Counted from the stretch's first letter, positions 8,801 to 21,599 are shown. The stretch is 25,993 nt of DNA from Silene noctiflora (GCA_009801015.1 VHZZ01001399.1:93771-119763); one strand, 5' to 3'. Made by a program: numbers and translations. The notes: a model not told the origin generated them from the sequence alone.

Positions 8801-11800
8801 GAATCATGAGGGTTCTACGTAGATGGAGGTCCCAAGAGTGGCTTATGGTGCTGAAAAGCATAGAAACAGGAGCTTCATACAGATCATAATTTGTGAAGAA
8901 ACATGGCAGCAAAAGAAAAATCTCCGTACAAAGATGCTCCCATAATTTGACCCTCAGACCTTTAAGGATGAAAATTACATCAGCTTATTTTTATATACTG
9001 TGACAGCAACTTCCAGATGCTTTCATTACGGATGTCAAAGTTGGCACTTATCTTTAACTTACCCCAGACACCAACCTAAAACATCAATGTTCCATCCTAA
9101 GGATAAATGCTTGAAACAATGATTTTGATTCCTGCCCTAGATATTTTACCTGAGTAGCCTTCATTTAAGGCTCTGAAGTCTGAACTAAATTCTAAAACTA
9201 GTACCTAAATATTATATAAACAACCCGGCAGAAATGAAATGAGCAAATATATTTGAAGTCTATGATTTATCATATACCTCTTCTCAATTAACATAATTTT
9301 GTCCTTCATTTATCGACTCGTACTTATTGTTTCACCCACCAAATAACTAAGTTCTAAATATAATAAAATCAAACAGGTATAAATCAAATGAGCAAATATA
9401 TTTAAAATTCTTGATTTAATATAAACCCCTTCAGTTAACACATTGAAAACCTTATTCCTCAACTTACTCTTCTTATTGTTACATCTCCACATAACTGTAT
9501 TTGTTGGTAATTAAAAAAGACTTAATTTTGACTCACCAATCTCACAGTAGACTCCTGACCGCTTGGAAGCACTATGCTATGAGGGCCTATTCCATGGCAG
9601 CATTCATGGCAGATTGTATGAGTGAAAAAGGAATCAAAGTCAACTTGCCCCTGTTGCTCCTGTAATATGCATGCCTTGGCTATAGGAAGAAGAATGAGCT
9701 CGAACCTGGGTCAATCAAGAGAAAGAAAAAATCTAATTAAGAAAATGTGAGTCATTGGTATATTTAACTTTCTAATCAGAGCAAGAGGTTAAAAAGATCG
9801 TCAGTCAAGGACAAGAAGAAATGTTACAGATACTGAAAATCTTACTTTGCATCAGAGACATTTTTAAGCATGACCATTGATGTACCACGATCTTTCACTA
9901 TGCGTTCATCATTTGGTAAATTGAAGGCAACAGTCTGAGGACCTTTCACATCCTGAAATACAACTAGTACTTTTAAAAGTCTACTAACTGATAATGTAGC
10001 TCCAGTACTGCAACTTCACATTTTATCTAGTATAGAAAAAACACACAGAAAAATAAGCCCAGTTTGAATGCAAGTCTAACTATAGACCATCTGTTTGGAG
10101 TAGAGAGGGGAAATAGCCATCACAAGAACTCAACGAGAAGTGCATTCCAACAAGATGTGTTTGGTTCGGGCATCACAATCTTGTAAGGGAATAAATCAAC
10201 CAAATCCAATGATGGTACTAAATCACAGTATGGCTAATGGTCCCTACTGCAGTAGCATAACATGGAGTCAAATTTTGTTCAACTGTAATTTCGCTATATT
10301 CATCATATCGGTCACACAAGAAAATTATCTTCCGTATAGGTCAAACATCGGCCCATACTACGAAAAGGATGAGATGAGGTGATTAGGCTAAAACTTCAGT
10401 TAGGACTATAATTAGAAACAAAATTACACACAATTATAATGGAAAACACGGGACATAAAAATTAGCCTGTTTAAATAAGTTATACCCTCACAAGTCGCAA
10501 ACTGATATCATGAATTCATGACAGGAGAAAACAATACACCTAATCAAGAGTCCCTCTATGATCTTCGTCGTAAGCATAGAGCTAGTACCACAGTTTGATT
10601 AGTCAATTCCATAACCAAATAATTAAGGCTTTAAAAAACCACGCTTATGTTTACAGCACATCCTCAAAGCATAAGTAAGATAGAGCCCTTTGACAGACTC
10701 AGTTAAATATTCCTAAATCTTATAGCTATGATAAACTCTGGTTCTCTACAAACTTTGGTATGATACTTACGATGTAATTCCAAAGTACACCGACAGTGAT
10801 GAAGCTTGTGCAGTAACTTCCACCAGTAAAGAAAAAAAAAAACGCTACTCCGTATATTGCAAACATGGTTAAAGTACACCAGGGGGTGAACTCCATATAC
10901 AAAAACTTACTCCAGCATTGTAAAGAAGCTGAATGACCCGAATAGGAGCAGCTGTGACATTTTTAGATTTGAATTTGTCATCCATTGGAAGATTCTGCTC
11001 CAATACCTATACAAAGAAGATGAAGAAGATCAAGAACATGCAGCCTTGCTTAATTATTTTTTAAATATTTCTCGAACAGGAGAGCAACAGAACAGAAAAC
11101 AGTTACTAAGATTCACATAAAAAAATCGAAAGAATACCAATAAATTATCGCCGAATAGTTTCAGTTTTTCCGTAGCATTGTCATCTCGAATTCCAATAAA
11201 CGCCTCAAAAGTAGCCTGTAATTTTAGAGTGAAGAGGTAAGAGGGAAGAAACACAAGTAAGATCAAACATAACCAACATTATCAAATTATCATCTATGAC
11301 CTGCTTTCATCCATGGCCACTCCATTTACAGATAACTATTTGTGTGATTGTGTCCTACTAAAATAAAGGATAATAATAATAAGGTAAAACGGATTAACAA
11401 TTGCTGACCTTAGTAAATACTTAACCACCGATGTTGGTATGCTAAATATTATACCCTATCAGTCAATTTAAAGAACAGAAACAGGAAAAGTTCAAGAGAA
11501 ACTTTTAGGTTTCAATTAAAAATGTTCATGAATCATTTTAAAACATTTCAGTTTAAATAATCATCTAGTATAAATGGTTTGAAATCAGCAAACTAATTAT
11601 TAGATAAAATGTGTGTCAATGAAAAAGACAAACATAAGCCCTCAAACTCTATAATATATGCACATCAAGGTCCATTTTAGATTAGAAATAAGCTTGCAAG
11701 GACCACGAGTTGTTACAGATTATTCTTCAACAAATGCAAACAATAAGTAACCTAATTACCAGATAATTTTCAGGAATGCAATGTGGGTGAGTAACATTTT

Positions 11801-14800
11801 TATGCAAATGCAAATATATTATATTAGGCAGTTTCTTAAATACTCCCTCCATCCAATTTATATTGTGTCCCATTTGACTTTGATGGTCCACCTTCAACAG
11901 CTTTCACAATAATAAATAGTTGCAATACGAAATAATAACATAAAAATAATTGTTTGATAAATCAAACATGAATTTCACATTAAATCTTCACATATATTTG
12001 GAGAAATTAATGGTCAAAGTTGACAAAGTTTGACCACCAAAGTCAAACCGAGACAAAAAAAATGGGACGGAGGTAGTGTGATCCTACTATCTCCCTAGGC
12101 CCAGATTGTCAGTCCTTTTTATCTACCATTGCCAGTGACTGCCTATAAGAAAATGAGTTTAAAATCTACCAACAATTTCGATGAATACATTTTCAAAATC
12201 AATAAGATGAATAAGCCTAAGTTTCTCGAATTATTAGTGGATATTTCTCTCCATGAAGTTTCATTATTTATGAGCTAGACAAGAAGCTTGTCAAATGACG
12301 GCACTACACAATGGATATAACCTAAAACTGCATTTACAGCAAGGATTGTTAGCTCCCAGCCTCACTACAAATGCTTTGTCAGGCACTAAGTACTTGTCAA
12401 ACACATCTTTATCCTTCCACAATAACACCTATCATCTGGAAACAATCATAGGTCCAGTAGAAAGCAGCAAGAGCGCAACCAAATCTGACAACAATATCTT
12501 GTACATAAAGTTTCATTTTGTCAAGGCGCCACTAGAAAATTAAGCAAAGCAAGGTAGAGTTGACACAAATACCCCACCTTGTAGCCAAAGAGTGCATCTT
12601 CATAGGTCTCATAAGGACCGATGGTAATATCAAACTTAGAGTCCTGCAAGTTCAAGAAGGAAAAAAAAAAACTTAATTGCTGTTTTGAGGTTTCCTATCA
12701 ACAACAACATTACCCTATCGCCTCAAGAGCTCATGCAAATCGTTAGGTAGGGGGGAATTCAAATATATGTTACCCAACCCGTGTCAACAATACTGAGAGG
12801 ATGTTCCAGAAGACAAATAATTAAAATTGCATTGAGGATTGCATCTAATGAGTAATGAAGTTTACTTCACATGTAAAAGAAAAAAGCGCAGACAATTTAG
12901 TGAGACATTTTGTTTCATTCCATCATAATCTGAAACCCTAGTGTGTAAAACGAATATATATTGAGTAATAGAGATTTCTACACTGATACTAGTCAAAAGA
13001 ATCAGAAGGCCATGAGAAGAACCCTAGTTCAAGCAAGACAACATTTTAAGGGGAGGCGTATAGACAACTATTTTAGACAGTTCAAATTCTTCAGCAGCAA
13101 AACCAACAAAGTGAACCTACTAATTCCAATGTAACCAACGAAATACGTTAAGCAACTTGTATAAATGTTTGTTTTCAACCGTCAAAATTTGTAGACTGAA
13201 CTTTAGAGAATGAAGAGACTATTGTCTATTGCTCAAAAAAAATCAGCAACATTCTAATGTATTGCGTCTCAACGCGTCAAGTATGAGGAAGAATGTCTAG
13301 AAGCTATTGGCATTCTCTTAAAAAAACATTAAGTAAACATAAAACTGCTTGATACTAACTTACGAAAAAGAATTAGAAGTGGTTAAGTAGAAAGAATAAA
13401 AACGGACGAAACACATTTCAGGCCCCTAATGATTTACCATTCACCCTCCCACGTGTCTAAAATCAATTGCACAAAGTCCAATTATGATTTCTAGATATAA
13501 AATTAAAAGTTAATTCACCAGATTATATTATGATTCAGAACAAGGATTCCCCAAACTTGTTCACTGGCCGGCGTGGACTCTTCTGCTGATCAATATTGAG
13601 ATTTATTTAAGACAGGGAGGGTTGAAAAGATAAAAGGATTACAATTGCATACCAATTCCATCCACGCTATATCCGAGTCATAATAATCATTCGAAAGAAA
13701 TGCATCAGCCTTGCTATGTAGCAATCTCTTCAAGCTGCAAAAGAAAAATATACACTCATCATCTAATCCATTCACAAATATAAGGAAGTCATCGATACAA
13801 GCATACAACAATGCTAAGAGAGACTTAATCCCAAACTGATTAAGGGTCGGCAAAAAGCAATCATCATTTGCAACCGTCAAAGAAAGTTACATAAGAGGGT
13901 AAAAAATAGATAAGGGAAAAAAGTCACTGAACAACAAATCAAGACTGTAAGTAACCTAGGATAGCTGGTCAATTCCCCAGCCTTATGTAGCAACTCTGAA
14001 GCCTTTGTAAGATAAGATTTGTACTCTTGAGAAAATGGAACAGTGTAAAGATCATGCACTGCACTCGTATCAGCTGTGTTGCCATTATCAGTTGGGGAAT
14101 CTACACTGAATTCGCTGCGCCTCTTTACAACATTAAAAAAGCCCATTGCATCTTGTTTTTCATCCTCAGTCAGACTATTCTTCCACAATTCGAATTCCTG
14201 TTGTAAGAGTATGTTAACATATATTGCGTAGAAGTTTTGATAAGTTAAAAGACAAGTGAGTGTCAGCAAAGCAGTTAAGCTAGCATTATTGACACCAGCA
14301 TATATAAAAACTTCCAGCAACAACCTGATTAAACATAACTCTGCCCATTTTTAAGAAACATAAAGAAAAGTATACTGGTTTTCAATTCCTTTGCATATCT
14401 TTTTGAAAAGTATAAAACCATAGAGACACAACACAAAGACATCTTTTAGGCAAACTTCTTTCCCGAACAAATGTGGATTATTTTCGTGAGATTGATTGAA
14501 GACTGGACCCCAATCCTCCCCCCAAAACTTGAATCTAATCTCTCATTAGAGAATAGTAGACAGTAAAAAAAGATCTACTGATCGCTTTACGGATCCTGAA
14601 CAAGTCGTGCGAAATAAAATAAAAGTAAATAAATAATAATTTGGACCCAACCACATCCCTTGAATCCTTGATAGTTGATGCATGACTAACTTGAGCTGTC
14701 ATGAGTCATGACTTTAGTGAAATACCAAAGCAACATAAGTTTTTCATACTTATGACAATAGGGCATACTGTTAAGCACATAATCGTATATGTATATTCAT

Positions 14801-17800
14801 TAAAACCTAAGACGGAGAAAGAGGGAAAAAATATCACTTACCAATTTATCCATATCAGCAGGATAGAAATTTGCTCCATTCGGTTTCCCTAATGGAAATG
14901 CAGCTCTATACTCAAGGCCTTTCCAGCCTCGTACTGCTTTTGTAGCATTAGGAAGCAACTTAAGCGCAGAATCTGCAGTGGTCAAATACGCCTCGTTTTC
15001 ATCGAGACAAGACCTGATATCACAGCATTATTGACATAAATGAGCGAACATTCTTCTCAGAAGATCAAGCTGTTTTAAACATAAAACACTGATATTCAGG
15101 ACTCAGTCCTGAAAACGAATATAGTAATAACCAAAAACATCGTATCAACAAGCTAGCACAGGTAAGCTGGTAAGGTTATTAGTACAAACAAAAATTTTGC
15201 ATAGGCATAAAGGTTAAGTTTCTCCGGGCAATCTTTCCTATCAAAACTAAAAAGCCTATCTTGTAACGACAACAATAGCAACAGCACTACCCCAGTCCTC
15301 AAAGAAAATTGTGAAGAAGGAAGAGTGTTAATCAAGAACCACGGAATAATGAGTGTTTGGCTCCACTGAAAATGTGGTTTCCCTTTTCCTATTATTGAAG
15401 GACTACAAGAAACAATAACAAAAATAATTACTGTTATAACAATTGCATATAGAGCATTAATTGCAACTATGTCAAAAAAAATTTGTTCGACCTAGGTGGT
15501 ATTTATGTAAATACATCTATAATTTTATTGTGCGGTGAGACTACTATTCATTGTCTATTTACTCATGGTAAAAAAAAAAAGTGCAGACAAACTCAGAAAG
15601 TAAAGACCACTAGAAATGGCTAGTTACTTAAATTAATTCATGGATGACAGATATTACCAAGGGCTCTTGTTGATAGCAAAATACTTCCACTTCAACTCAT
15701 CCAGCAGAGAGGTATCAGCACGCTCCTTTAACCAATCCCTCAAAGCTGGATTACTGACCCAAACCTGAATCAATTAATGCAAAGTAAGCAAACCTAGTCA
15801 TACTTGATACACATACAGCCATATAGGGTTCTGAAATTGTTGGAGCACAGAAGAAAGCTAATGTATGCCCTAGATAATGCTGAGGTAGGTATAATTAAAG
15901 AACTTGTACAAAGAAGAATCATAATGTGTACAGGTTAGAGTTATATAGAGGATTATGACACATCCTCTTACAACAATGGAGCCTAAAGTAACTCTTATTT
16001 GGCCCTAGACATAAGAAACATCATACAGTATTACAAAAAAAAAAATCAAAAGATAATTGACATGACATTAGCGGGATCACACACACACACACACAAACCC
16101 AACCATAGGATGTACACAGCCTTATATCTGTGATAACAACACAAAGGCCTTTTCCCGATGACCCATGATGTTAAAAGAGTCAAAAAAATAAAACTGAATT
16201 ACTTCTTAAATATATCAAGTAAGCCATAGATGGAACCTGCTGATGAAATATATCATCCATTATTGTTGCAGCTTTAATAAGCAACTTCAGAGCCTCTATA
16301 TCAGCAGCATTAAGTCCAGCCATCTGCATTATAAATATCAAGTTTATCGATACAAGATCACATCTTCAAGCTCAGACATTTAAAGTTCAACAAGAAAACT
16401 TTCATGTCTTCTTTGTGAGAGGCGAAAGAGCAGCAGGAAGGAAGTAAAATATGGGGATGTGGGGGGGAGGTTGACATGAAAAAAAGAAAATCAATGAAAA
16501 AAACTGAGTTTGCCTAATGAAAATATGAGTTTGGCGTGTCGACCGATCTAGCATGTTAGAGCTAGATGAGTTTGCCTAATGAAAATATGACAAGCCTTCA
16601 ACTACTGCCGGCCAAGGAAGCCGGGTGGGGATAAATTCCATATTTATATGAATGATTATTCTGTTACAAAAATGCTGAAGATGATTGACTCTTACACATC
16701 AGGACGTTTATGAATTGGCAAGATAGACAAAGTTTAACACAAGTTAGAGGTGGGAGTGGGACCCAAACATCCTAGGTGAGAACCAAGAGGAGAATAATTT
16801 TTGTCCTTTAGGTCCTTTGAGTAGGGGTGTAACATAACAAAACAGTCTCGCTAAGCCCTCAGATTAGACTCCGATGAATCTCAAACTTGGACTGAGCTTG
16901 GTGCAAAACAAGTTAAGCCCAGTCATCACGAAGCTTAGCTCAGTGTTCACTTGTCTTGTCTTTCGAGGTAGGGGATTTACATTGTAAGTTTATCTGAGTT
17001 CCTTCAGAAGTACAGAGCCACCCCCAAAAACCACTCTGGAAAACCAAAACTGCTAACAAGTCAAGCTCCACCAATCCATGCCCAAACTTGGATTTTGCAA
17101 GCTTGCTGAGGCTAGATCTGGGGCATGAGGTGATCGAGCCAAACTTAAGCCCACTGAAAACCTCTATTATTCACCCCAAACAAGAAAAACCAAACAAACT
17201 CATCATCATAGCATTAAGCCCACTCCAAGAATAACTTCAACCCCAGCACGACACAAATCCAGAATTGACCTCTCTTACACAAACCCAGCAGCCCAAAAGG
17301 TTAAAATCACATGAGGGGATGGGGAAAAGGGAGAAAAATTAGGAGGTGATGGAGGTGAGAAAGAAAATGTGGGTGAGGACGGGGGAGGACATATAAAACC
17401 ACTAAAGAGATTGAAGGTGGCTCTGTGTTGAATGTCTTCATGTATTGTCATGGTAATGTGAGTGGTTGTGTGTACAGTGGTGCAGTGAAGGTGGGTCTGT
17501 GAGGGCACTGCTTGAGTGGTGGTTTGTTGTGGGTAGTCAGGTGTGAGAGATCTATAAACTTGGACAAGAAAAACCATGAACATCCCTTTCTGTCTCCTTT
17601 TCTTGGTATTTTGCGATTTTCGCAGACAAGCACATGTAAATCAGGAAAATGGAATAGATATTAAATAGTAAAGGGTTCAACCAACCTCTGCATGAAGAGG
17701 TATCGGGGCATAACGATTGAGTTTTTTCTGAAGAGCCAAACTCCGGTCTTCCGTGTTTTCCTTGTACCTGGAGTACAGGGTAAAATAAAAGACAATTAAA

Positions 17801-20800
17801 TCACAACATCACTACGGTGCATGATACAAATCCTCACCTAAGAACTGCACGTTAGCCTAGCAAGGATAATACAAATTATACATGGAAGAAGCCTAATCAA
17901 GCAGGATGGCCTTTTCTACATAATCCCCTTTTCCCATTCTTCGGGTGGTAGATGGTACTTTATGTGATCCAGACAAAACCATATTTCTTTCTTTTTGCAT
18001 TTATTTATTTATTACCCACAACTTTAGTTAGTTACACAGACTTTCGTTTTCACCAGATAACCAAAAGGCACACCTTGTAGCATATCATATGAAACTCTGG
18101 ACATACAAACTCCATACGAAAGCAATAACAATGCCACTACGGCACTATCAATTAAAACCAAGAAAGAGCAAAAGACAAACTGGAAATTAGAAGACGGAGA
18201 AATCATCTCACTAAAGCAATATACATGCAAATTTTTCAAATACTGGAAGAGATTCGAGACGTGACATATTTAAGTGGAGGCATACTCTATGAATAGTTAT
18301 CAAGCTCTTTCTGGCAGGAGGATGCTTAAATATCAAACTCACGCAATATTAACTTAAAATTACCTTTGCGTGATCAAGTCAAATAGTTGGCCATATTTCC
18401 CATTTACATCATATGGGACATAGTCAGAATCTTCGTTCGCCAGTAAACTTTTGTATTCCTCACAAGATATGTATTTGACAGCTGACACTTCTGTCTCCTT
18501 CAAAAAGTTGCAACGAGATGTCAGTATGAAAAAAAAAATGGCAGATACAATATCAAACCTAGAAAGTTTCTTGCATACATGTCATGCACTCATGCATCAA
18601 CTGCAAATGGTGTTCCATCTTGTGACGTTGAATGCTACAGGACTTGAGAACATGTTATAGCCTATAGGAGGATTTACAAGGTTATGTACCAGGACACGAA
18701 AGTGTTTCAAATACTCAGTTTCATGAAATCATTTTACTTTGTGATTGGAGGACTGGTAATCTAATGAGAGTATTTGAGGCTAGCCTTTTGGTAATATCAC
18801 CTGACTGACTTAAACTGTGCCAACAAATACAGAAGTCATCCTCTTGTACTGTTAAGAGTGTTAACTGCAGATCACTACTCCGTTATGGCATGTTTGGTAG
18901 AAGGTAATCATCATGACATGGACTCTCCACTTGTAGAAATAAGGTGTGGCAAGCTGTAATAAAATGATGGTTGAGGGTTAAAGGTAATCACCATAACCAT
19001 GTGCTTAGTTTTTGTTGAAATAGGTGCCACGAGCCGCACAAGGGCAGTTTTGATTTTTCAGGATATTAACAAAATTACACCACGAGATGTTCTGAACTAC
19101 ACTCCCCTCCTCCTGATTTCTCTTCCCTACATTTTCAATTATCTAGTAAGGATCACCTCATCACCTTTACCAAACAAACACTAAATAATTAAGGTTTGCA
19201 CAAATGGCATGTATAGTTAGGCTCATACCAACAATGAACTGCATCTTTGGCAATTAAACAAGGGGATTTCTCATGATATGTCTGATTTGTGTAAGAAGTA
19301 ATGATTAGCAATAGCCTTTTCCAGCGTTACGAGACTGGTGGCTTTAAGGTTCAGTGGGCTCTTCTACAGTCATTATTAAGGAACTTGCAAATTTATTATG
19401 CTACCTTCGGAAAGAAATGGAGAAGAAAGTTAATAAGAATTATGAACCTTGGACATTCCAAGTGATTTCTTGTTGAAAGTAAGATGGGATCTCACACATC
19501 ACATGATGTCTCGAGTCTTTCTGGAACAAAATAATTTTCCTAACATCTCGTTGGCTCTCAAAGTGATTGTGTGGAGTAGACGGCGACTAATGAACTGATT
19601 GATTGGGAGTTTGGCAGACGATATAACAATTAACATGTCTAGGTTCAATATTGTCTTGCACAATTAGAACAAATCAATGTCATTGATTGATAAAGCTAAT
19701 TTTACCTGAAGAGTAAAAGCTTCCTGAGGAATAGGTGCTATAGTGGTCACTAAATATACATCATTGAATTCATTATTGATAAATTTTCCATCATTGATAA
19801 CACTGGATTTGAAAACATGAGTAAACTCAGTAAGCAGACAAATCAGAGTATGATAATAAAGAACTAAAAACAAAGCCACGGGGATAATAACTATCATAAG
19901 TAAAACCAGATTACGAACCACTCTTGCAGAAAAACGAACAGCAATTCGAATGCATCCTCTGGAAGGTTGACACCTAGCTCTTCGTGAAGTTCCCTCCTGC
20001 AAGAGTTTAGAGAAACTGAGAAAGTGCTCAAGACATGAATGTGACTTCCCAACATAGTTTACAGATATTACTAAAAATGACCAACAAATCAATTGGTCAG
20101 ACAAACAAAAACGAAAACAACAAACAAAAGTACTCGGTAAAAAAGGAGGGTTTTCAATACACTTCAGTCAGCTAGATTTAGTTACAGAAACAACCATATG
20201 CAGCCGACCCTTTAAACTTGAGTTTTTAGTTTCCACAGAATTGTCAGCTGCACTTTGCATCAAGATTACAACTAAAACTGCCCATTCAATCAGCTTTGTT
20301 ATCAGCGGTAAAAATGGTTTCAGGGGGGCAAGGATTACTAAATGCTACAAATCTGCAAGTGGGCCAATCCTTCAAAAACAACACTGCGGATTGCAGGATA
20401 TTCGAGATAAGATCTGGGATCATTAGTGAAACTTGACACGGCTTTCAACAACATAAATTGTCTCTCTACACTTGGTCAGAGGGAACAAATGGGATCACTT
20501 TAAAATAGGAGATGCTATACATCAAACATAAACTGTCACCTAACCGAACTACAGGATCTCTACTTGAGCAGAAGTACGGAGACCAGGCAACAACGCACAG
20601 CTTTACTAAATGTATCAAAGACAAATTTCACCTGGCAGATATAAGAGATGAGTCGCCAGCAGATATGTGACCTGCACTTGAGATATCCCACTGGCCTGGC
20701 CAGGAATCTTTACAGTCAGAACGTTTTTGAAGCAGTAACTCATTTGTACTCTCAGAATAAATCCACACGTGAACTGCTCGATGGTAGTCCCCATCTCTAT

Positions 20801-21523
20801 GCACCTCTCCCCTACAAAAAAGTAAAAAAAATGTCATCACCTACATTATCTAACGACATTAGAATTTAGAAGGCATTAGTAGGAATCCATGTAGCTTAGA
20901 CCTCCAAGCATCTTAATAACTGAAAAACAGAAGTATCTTCACCAAAACTACAATAGCACGATTTTCATTTAAGAAGATAAAATCAACTCAAGTTCCAAAT
21001 TCCGCGGAATAAGTTACCACAACAGGTGAACAGCAACAACATTGCTGCTCAAGCCAAAGCGGACATTAATATATACATACTCCCTGAGTCTCAGTCTCAT
21101 ATATAGTGTCTCCATTTGATTCCCATTGTCAAACTGTATTTTTTTTTTCCGACACTATGCACCACATGCTACTTGTTGAGAACGCTATAACAAAAATAGT
21201 CGTTTCGATAAATCAAATCAAACATCCTACTCAATACTCATCGTATCGATTGACAATACTTCTCAATTCAAATCAAACACAAACAGACGTCTGAATCTAA
21301 AGTAGCAGTAGTATAAAACAAGTACTCTGGATCATTTGTTTACTACCCCTGACAATGAATATAAAAGGTCAACAAATAACCAAGACGAGACGGAACTAAA
21401 AATGAATACAGCAGTTGAGAAATTGAGTAACGTGATTAAAATGAACCTGGGTTTACTACGACCGGTAACTTGACCAGTGTTAGTAAGAACGTCAAGGTAT
21501 TCTTCTTGTGCATCTACGTCCAT
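5825..21523 (-). CDS. NUDT3: Nudix hydrolase 3-like protein: Nudix + dipeptidyl peptidase III (M49), 21 exons, complete
   Basis: Exons 5' to 3': 21523-21447, 20811-20632, 19996-19919, 19802-19706, 18497-18364, 17767-17686, 16323-16237, 15764-15658, 15013-14842, 14197-13956, 13734-13653, 12643-12578, 11215-11138, 11006-10911, 9952-9846, 9705-9537, 8098-8015, 7108-7014, 6788-6698, 6604-6458, 5878-5825 (stop TAA). All junctions are GT-AG and the frame is kept: 2325 nt, 774 aa, near the 772 aa of Arabidopsis NUDT3. Residues about 1-200 form an IPP-isomerase-like Nudix domain, with the Nudix box at 73-95 (G73, D79, R87-E88, E91-E92, G94). Residues about 220-774 are M49 peptidase: zinc motif HECCH (595-599) and EEAKAD (628-633). 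Family knowledge: Nudix enzymes cleave nucleoside or prenyl diphosphates; DPP III is a zinc exopeptidase releasing N-terminal dipeptides. No signal peptide is evident, so cytosolic is inferred. The start is ATGGAC in GCCATGG context; the upstream in-frame codon is TTG. Confidence 0.93.
6118..6260. mobile_element. decayed MITE in NUDT3 intron 20
   Basis: TACTTCCTCTGTCCCACTGA at 6118 resembles a Stowaway-type head. GTCTCAACTTATAATTACAT (6169 onward) is mirrored by the segment ending TTATTGGTTGAGAC at 6259. The right terminal repeat is not recognisable, so the copy is truncated or eroded. Confidence 0.45.
7109..9536 (-). other. NUDT3 introns 16 and 17 (around exon 17)
   Basis: Intron 16 spans 8099-9536 and intron 17 spans 7109-8014. 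Both are AT-rich. Near-repeats of GAGCAAATATATTTRAA with flanking TTGATTTAATATA-like text occur at about 9240-9280 and 9389-9425. Nothing coding or structured beyond that was seen. Confidence 0.6.
9594..9608 (-). other. HECCH zinc-binding motif of the M49 domain (exon 16)
   Basis: The codons read His-Glu-Cys-Cys-His, followed by GIGPH. Classical DPP III has a six-residue HEXXGH. A five-residue HEXXH is reported for a minority of M49 enzymes, and I recall it in plant Nudix-DPP III fusions. The third zinc ligand would come from EEAKAD in exon 17 (plus 8054-8071). Confidence 0.85.
9953..10910 (-). other. NUDT3 intron 14
   Basis: 958-bp intron with GT-AG ends. The plus-strand open frame at 10140-10382 shows no recognisable protein. 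No repeat or element was identified. Confidence 0.6.
11843..12076. mobile_element. Stowaway-like MITE in NUDT3 intron 12
   Basis: It begins CTCCCTCCATCC after a TA (11841-11842) and ends GGGACGGAGGTAG. The reverse complement of the end, CTACCTCCGTCCCATTT, pairs with the head. Inner parts also pair: CCCATTTGACTTTGATGGTC against GACCACCAAAGTCAAACC. The length (234 bp), terminal CTCCCTCC and TA flank match Tc1/mariner-derived Stowaway MITEs. The right TA has become TG. Confidence 0.8.
12644..13652 (-). other. NUDT3 intron 11
   Basis: 1009-bp AT-rich intron with GT-AG ends. I see no coding sequence and no clear repeat. Confidence 0.6.
14198..16236 (-). other. NUDT3 introns 7-9 (around exons 8 and 9)
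   Basis: Introns are 15765-16236, 15014-15657 and 14198-14841. A CA/AC dinucleotide run lies at about 16079-16096. Otherwise these are ordinary AT-rich introns. Confidence 0.6.
16324..17685 (-). other. NUDT3 intron 6, with direct repeats and a purine-rich tract
   Basis: A 24-bp exact direct repeat (TGAGTTTGCCTAATGAAAAT plus four bases) occurs at 16505-16528 and 16567-16590. From about 17310 to 17395 the plus strand is strongly purine-rich (GGGGATGGGGAAAAGGGAG and GGACGGGGGAGGAC). Base composition at 16800-17260 is more GC-balanced than neighbouring introns, which may mark an old insertion, but no element was recognised. Confidence 0.5.
17768..18363 (-). other. NUDT3 intron 5
   Basis: 596-bp intron with GT-AG ends; nothing notable was seen. 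Confidence 0.6.
18891..19176. mobile_element. 286-bp fold-back MITE in NUDT3 intron 4
   Basis: TGTTTGGTAGAAGGTAATCA at 18891 is mirrored by the end CACCTCATCACCTTTACCAA/ACA at 19153-19176. A second GGTAATCACCATAACCATG string lies inside. Non-coding, with TGTTTGGT ends like the intron 1 element of TRM10, so the two may belong to related families. No clear target duplication is seen. Confidence 0.6.
19969..20672 (-). other. Nudix box, interrupted by intron 2
   Basis: The 23-residue motif is encoded by 20672-20632 (GHISAGDSSLISA plus two bases of the next codon) and 19996-19969 (RRELHEELGV). The second box position, normally Glu, is Asp here. The metal-binding REL.EELG core is intact, so diphosphate hydrolase chemistry is plausible. 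Confidence 0.85.
19997..20631 (-). other. NUDT3 intron 2
   Basis: 635-bp intron that interrupts the Nudix box. No element or coding sequence was identified. Confidence 0.6.
20812..21446 (-). other. NUDT3 intron 1, with a truncated MITE-like head
   Basis: At about 21080 the plus strand reads TACTCCCTGAGTCTCAGTCT, then ATATAGTGTCTCCATTTGAT, resembling one end of a Stowaway-type MITE. The matching far end is not found, so only a fragment is proposed. Confidence 0.4.
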
Positions 21524-21599
21524 GGCTATTGAGTATTGACTCCACAATGAACTACTAGCCCCGATTTGGATTTTGGGTTACATTATTTATGTCATCTGC

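Noticed and set aside
12295-12543. 82-aa plus frame in NUDT3 intron 12
   Set aside because: No similarity and no splice or promoter context; adjacent to exon 12 on the opposite strand.
17275-17583. 102-aa Pro/Ser/Thr-rich minus frame in NUDT3 intron 6
   Set aside because: It arises from a purine-rich plus-strand tract, has no domain, and is bypassed by exons that keep frame.
21524-21547. N-terminal extension of NUDT3
   Set aside because: The in-frame extension begins with TTG and not ATG; the ATG at 21523 has a good context and matches the family length.
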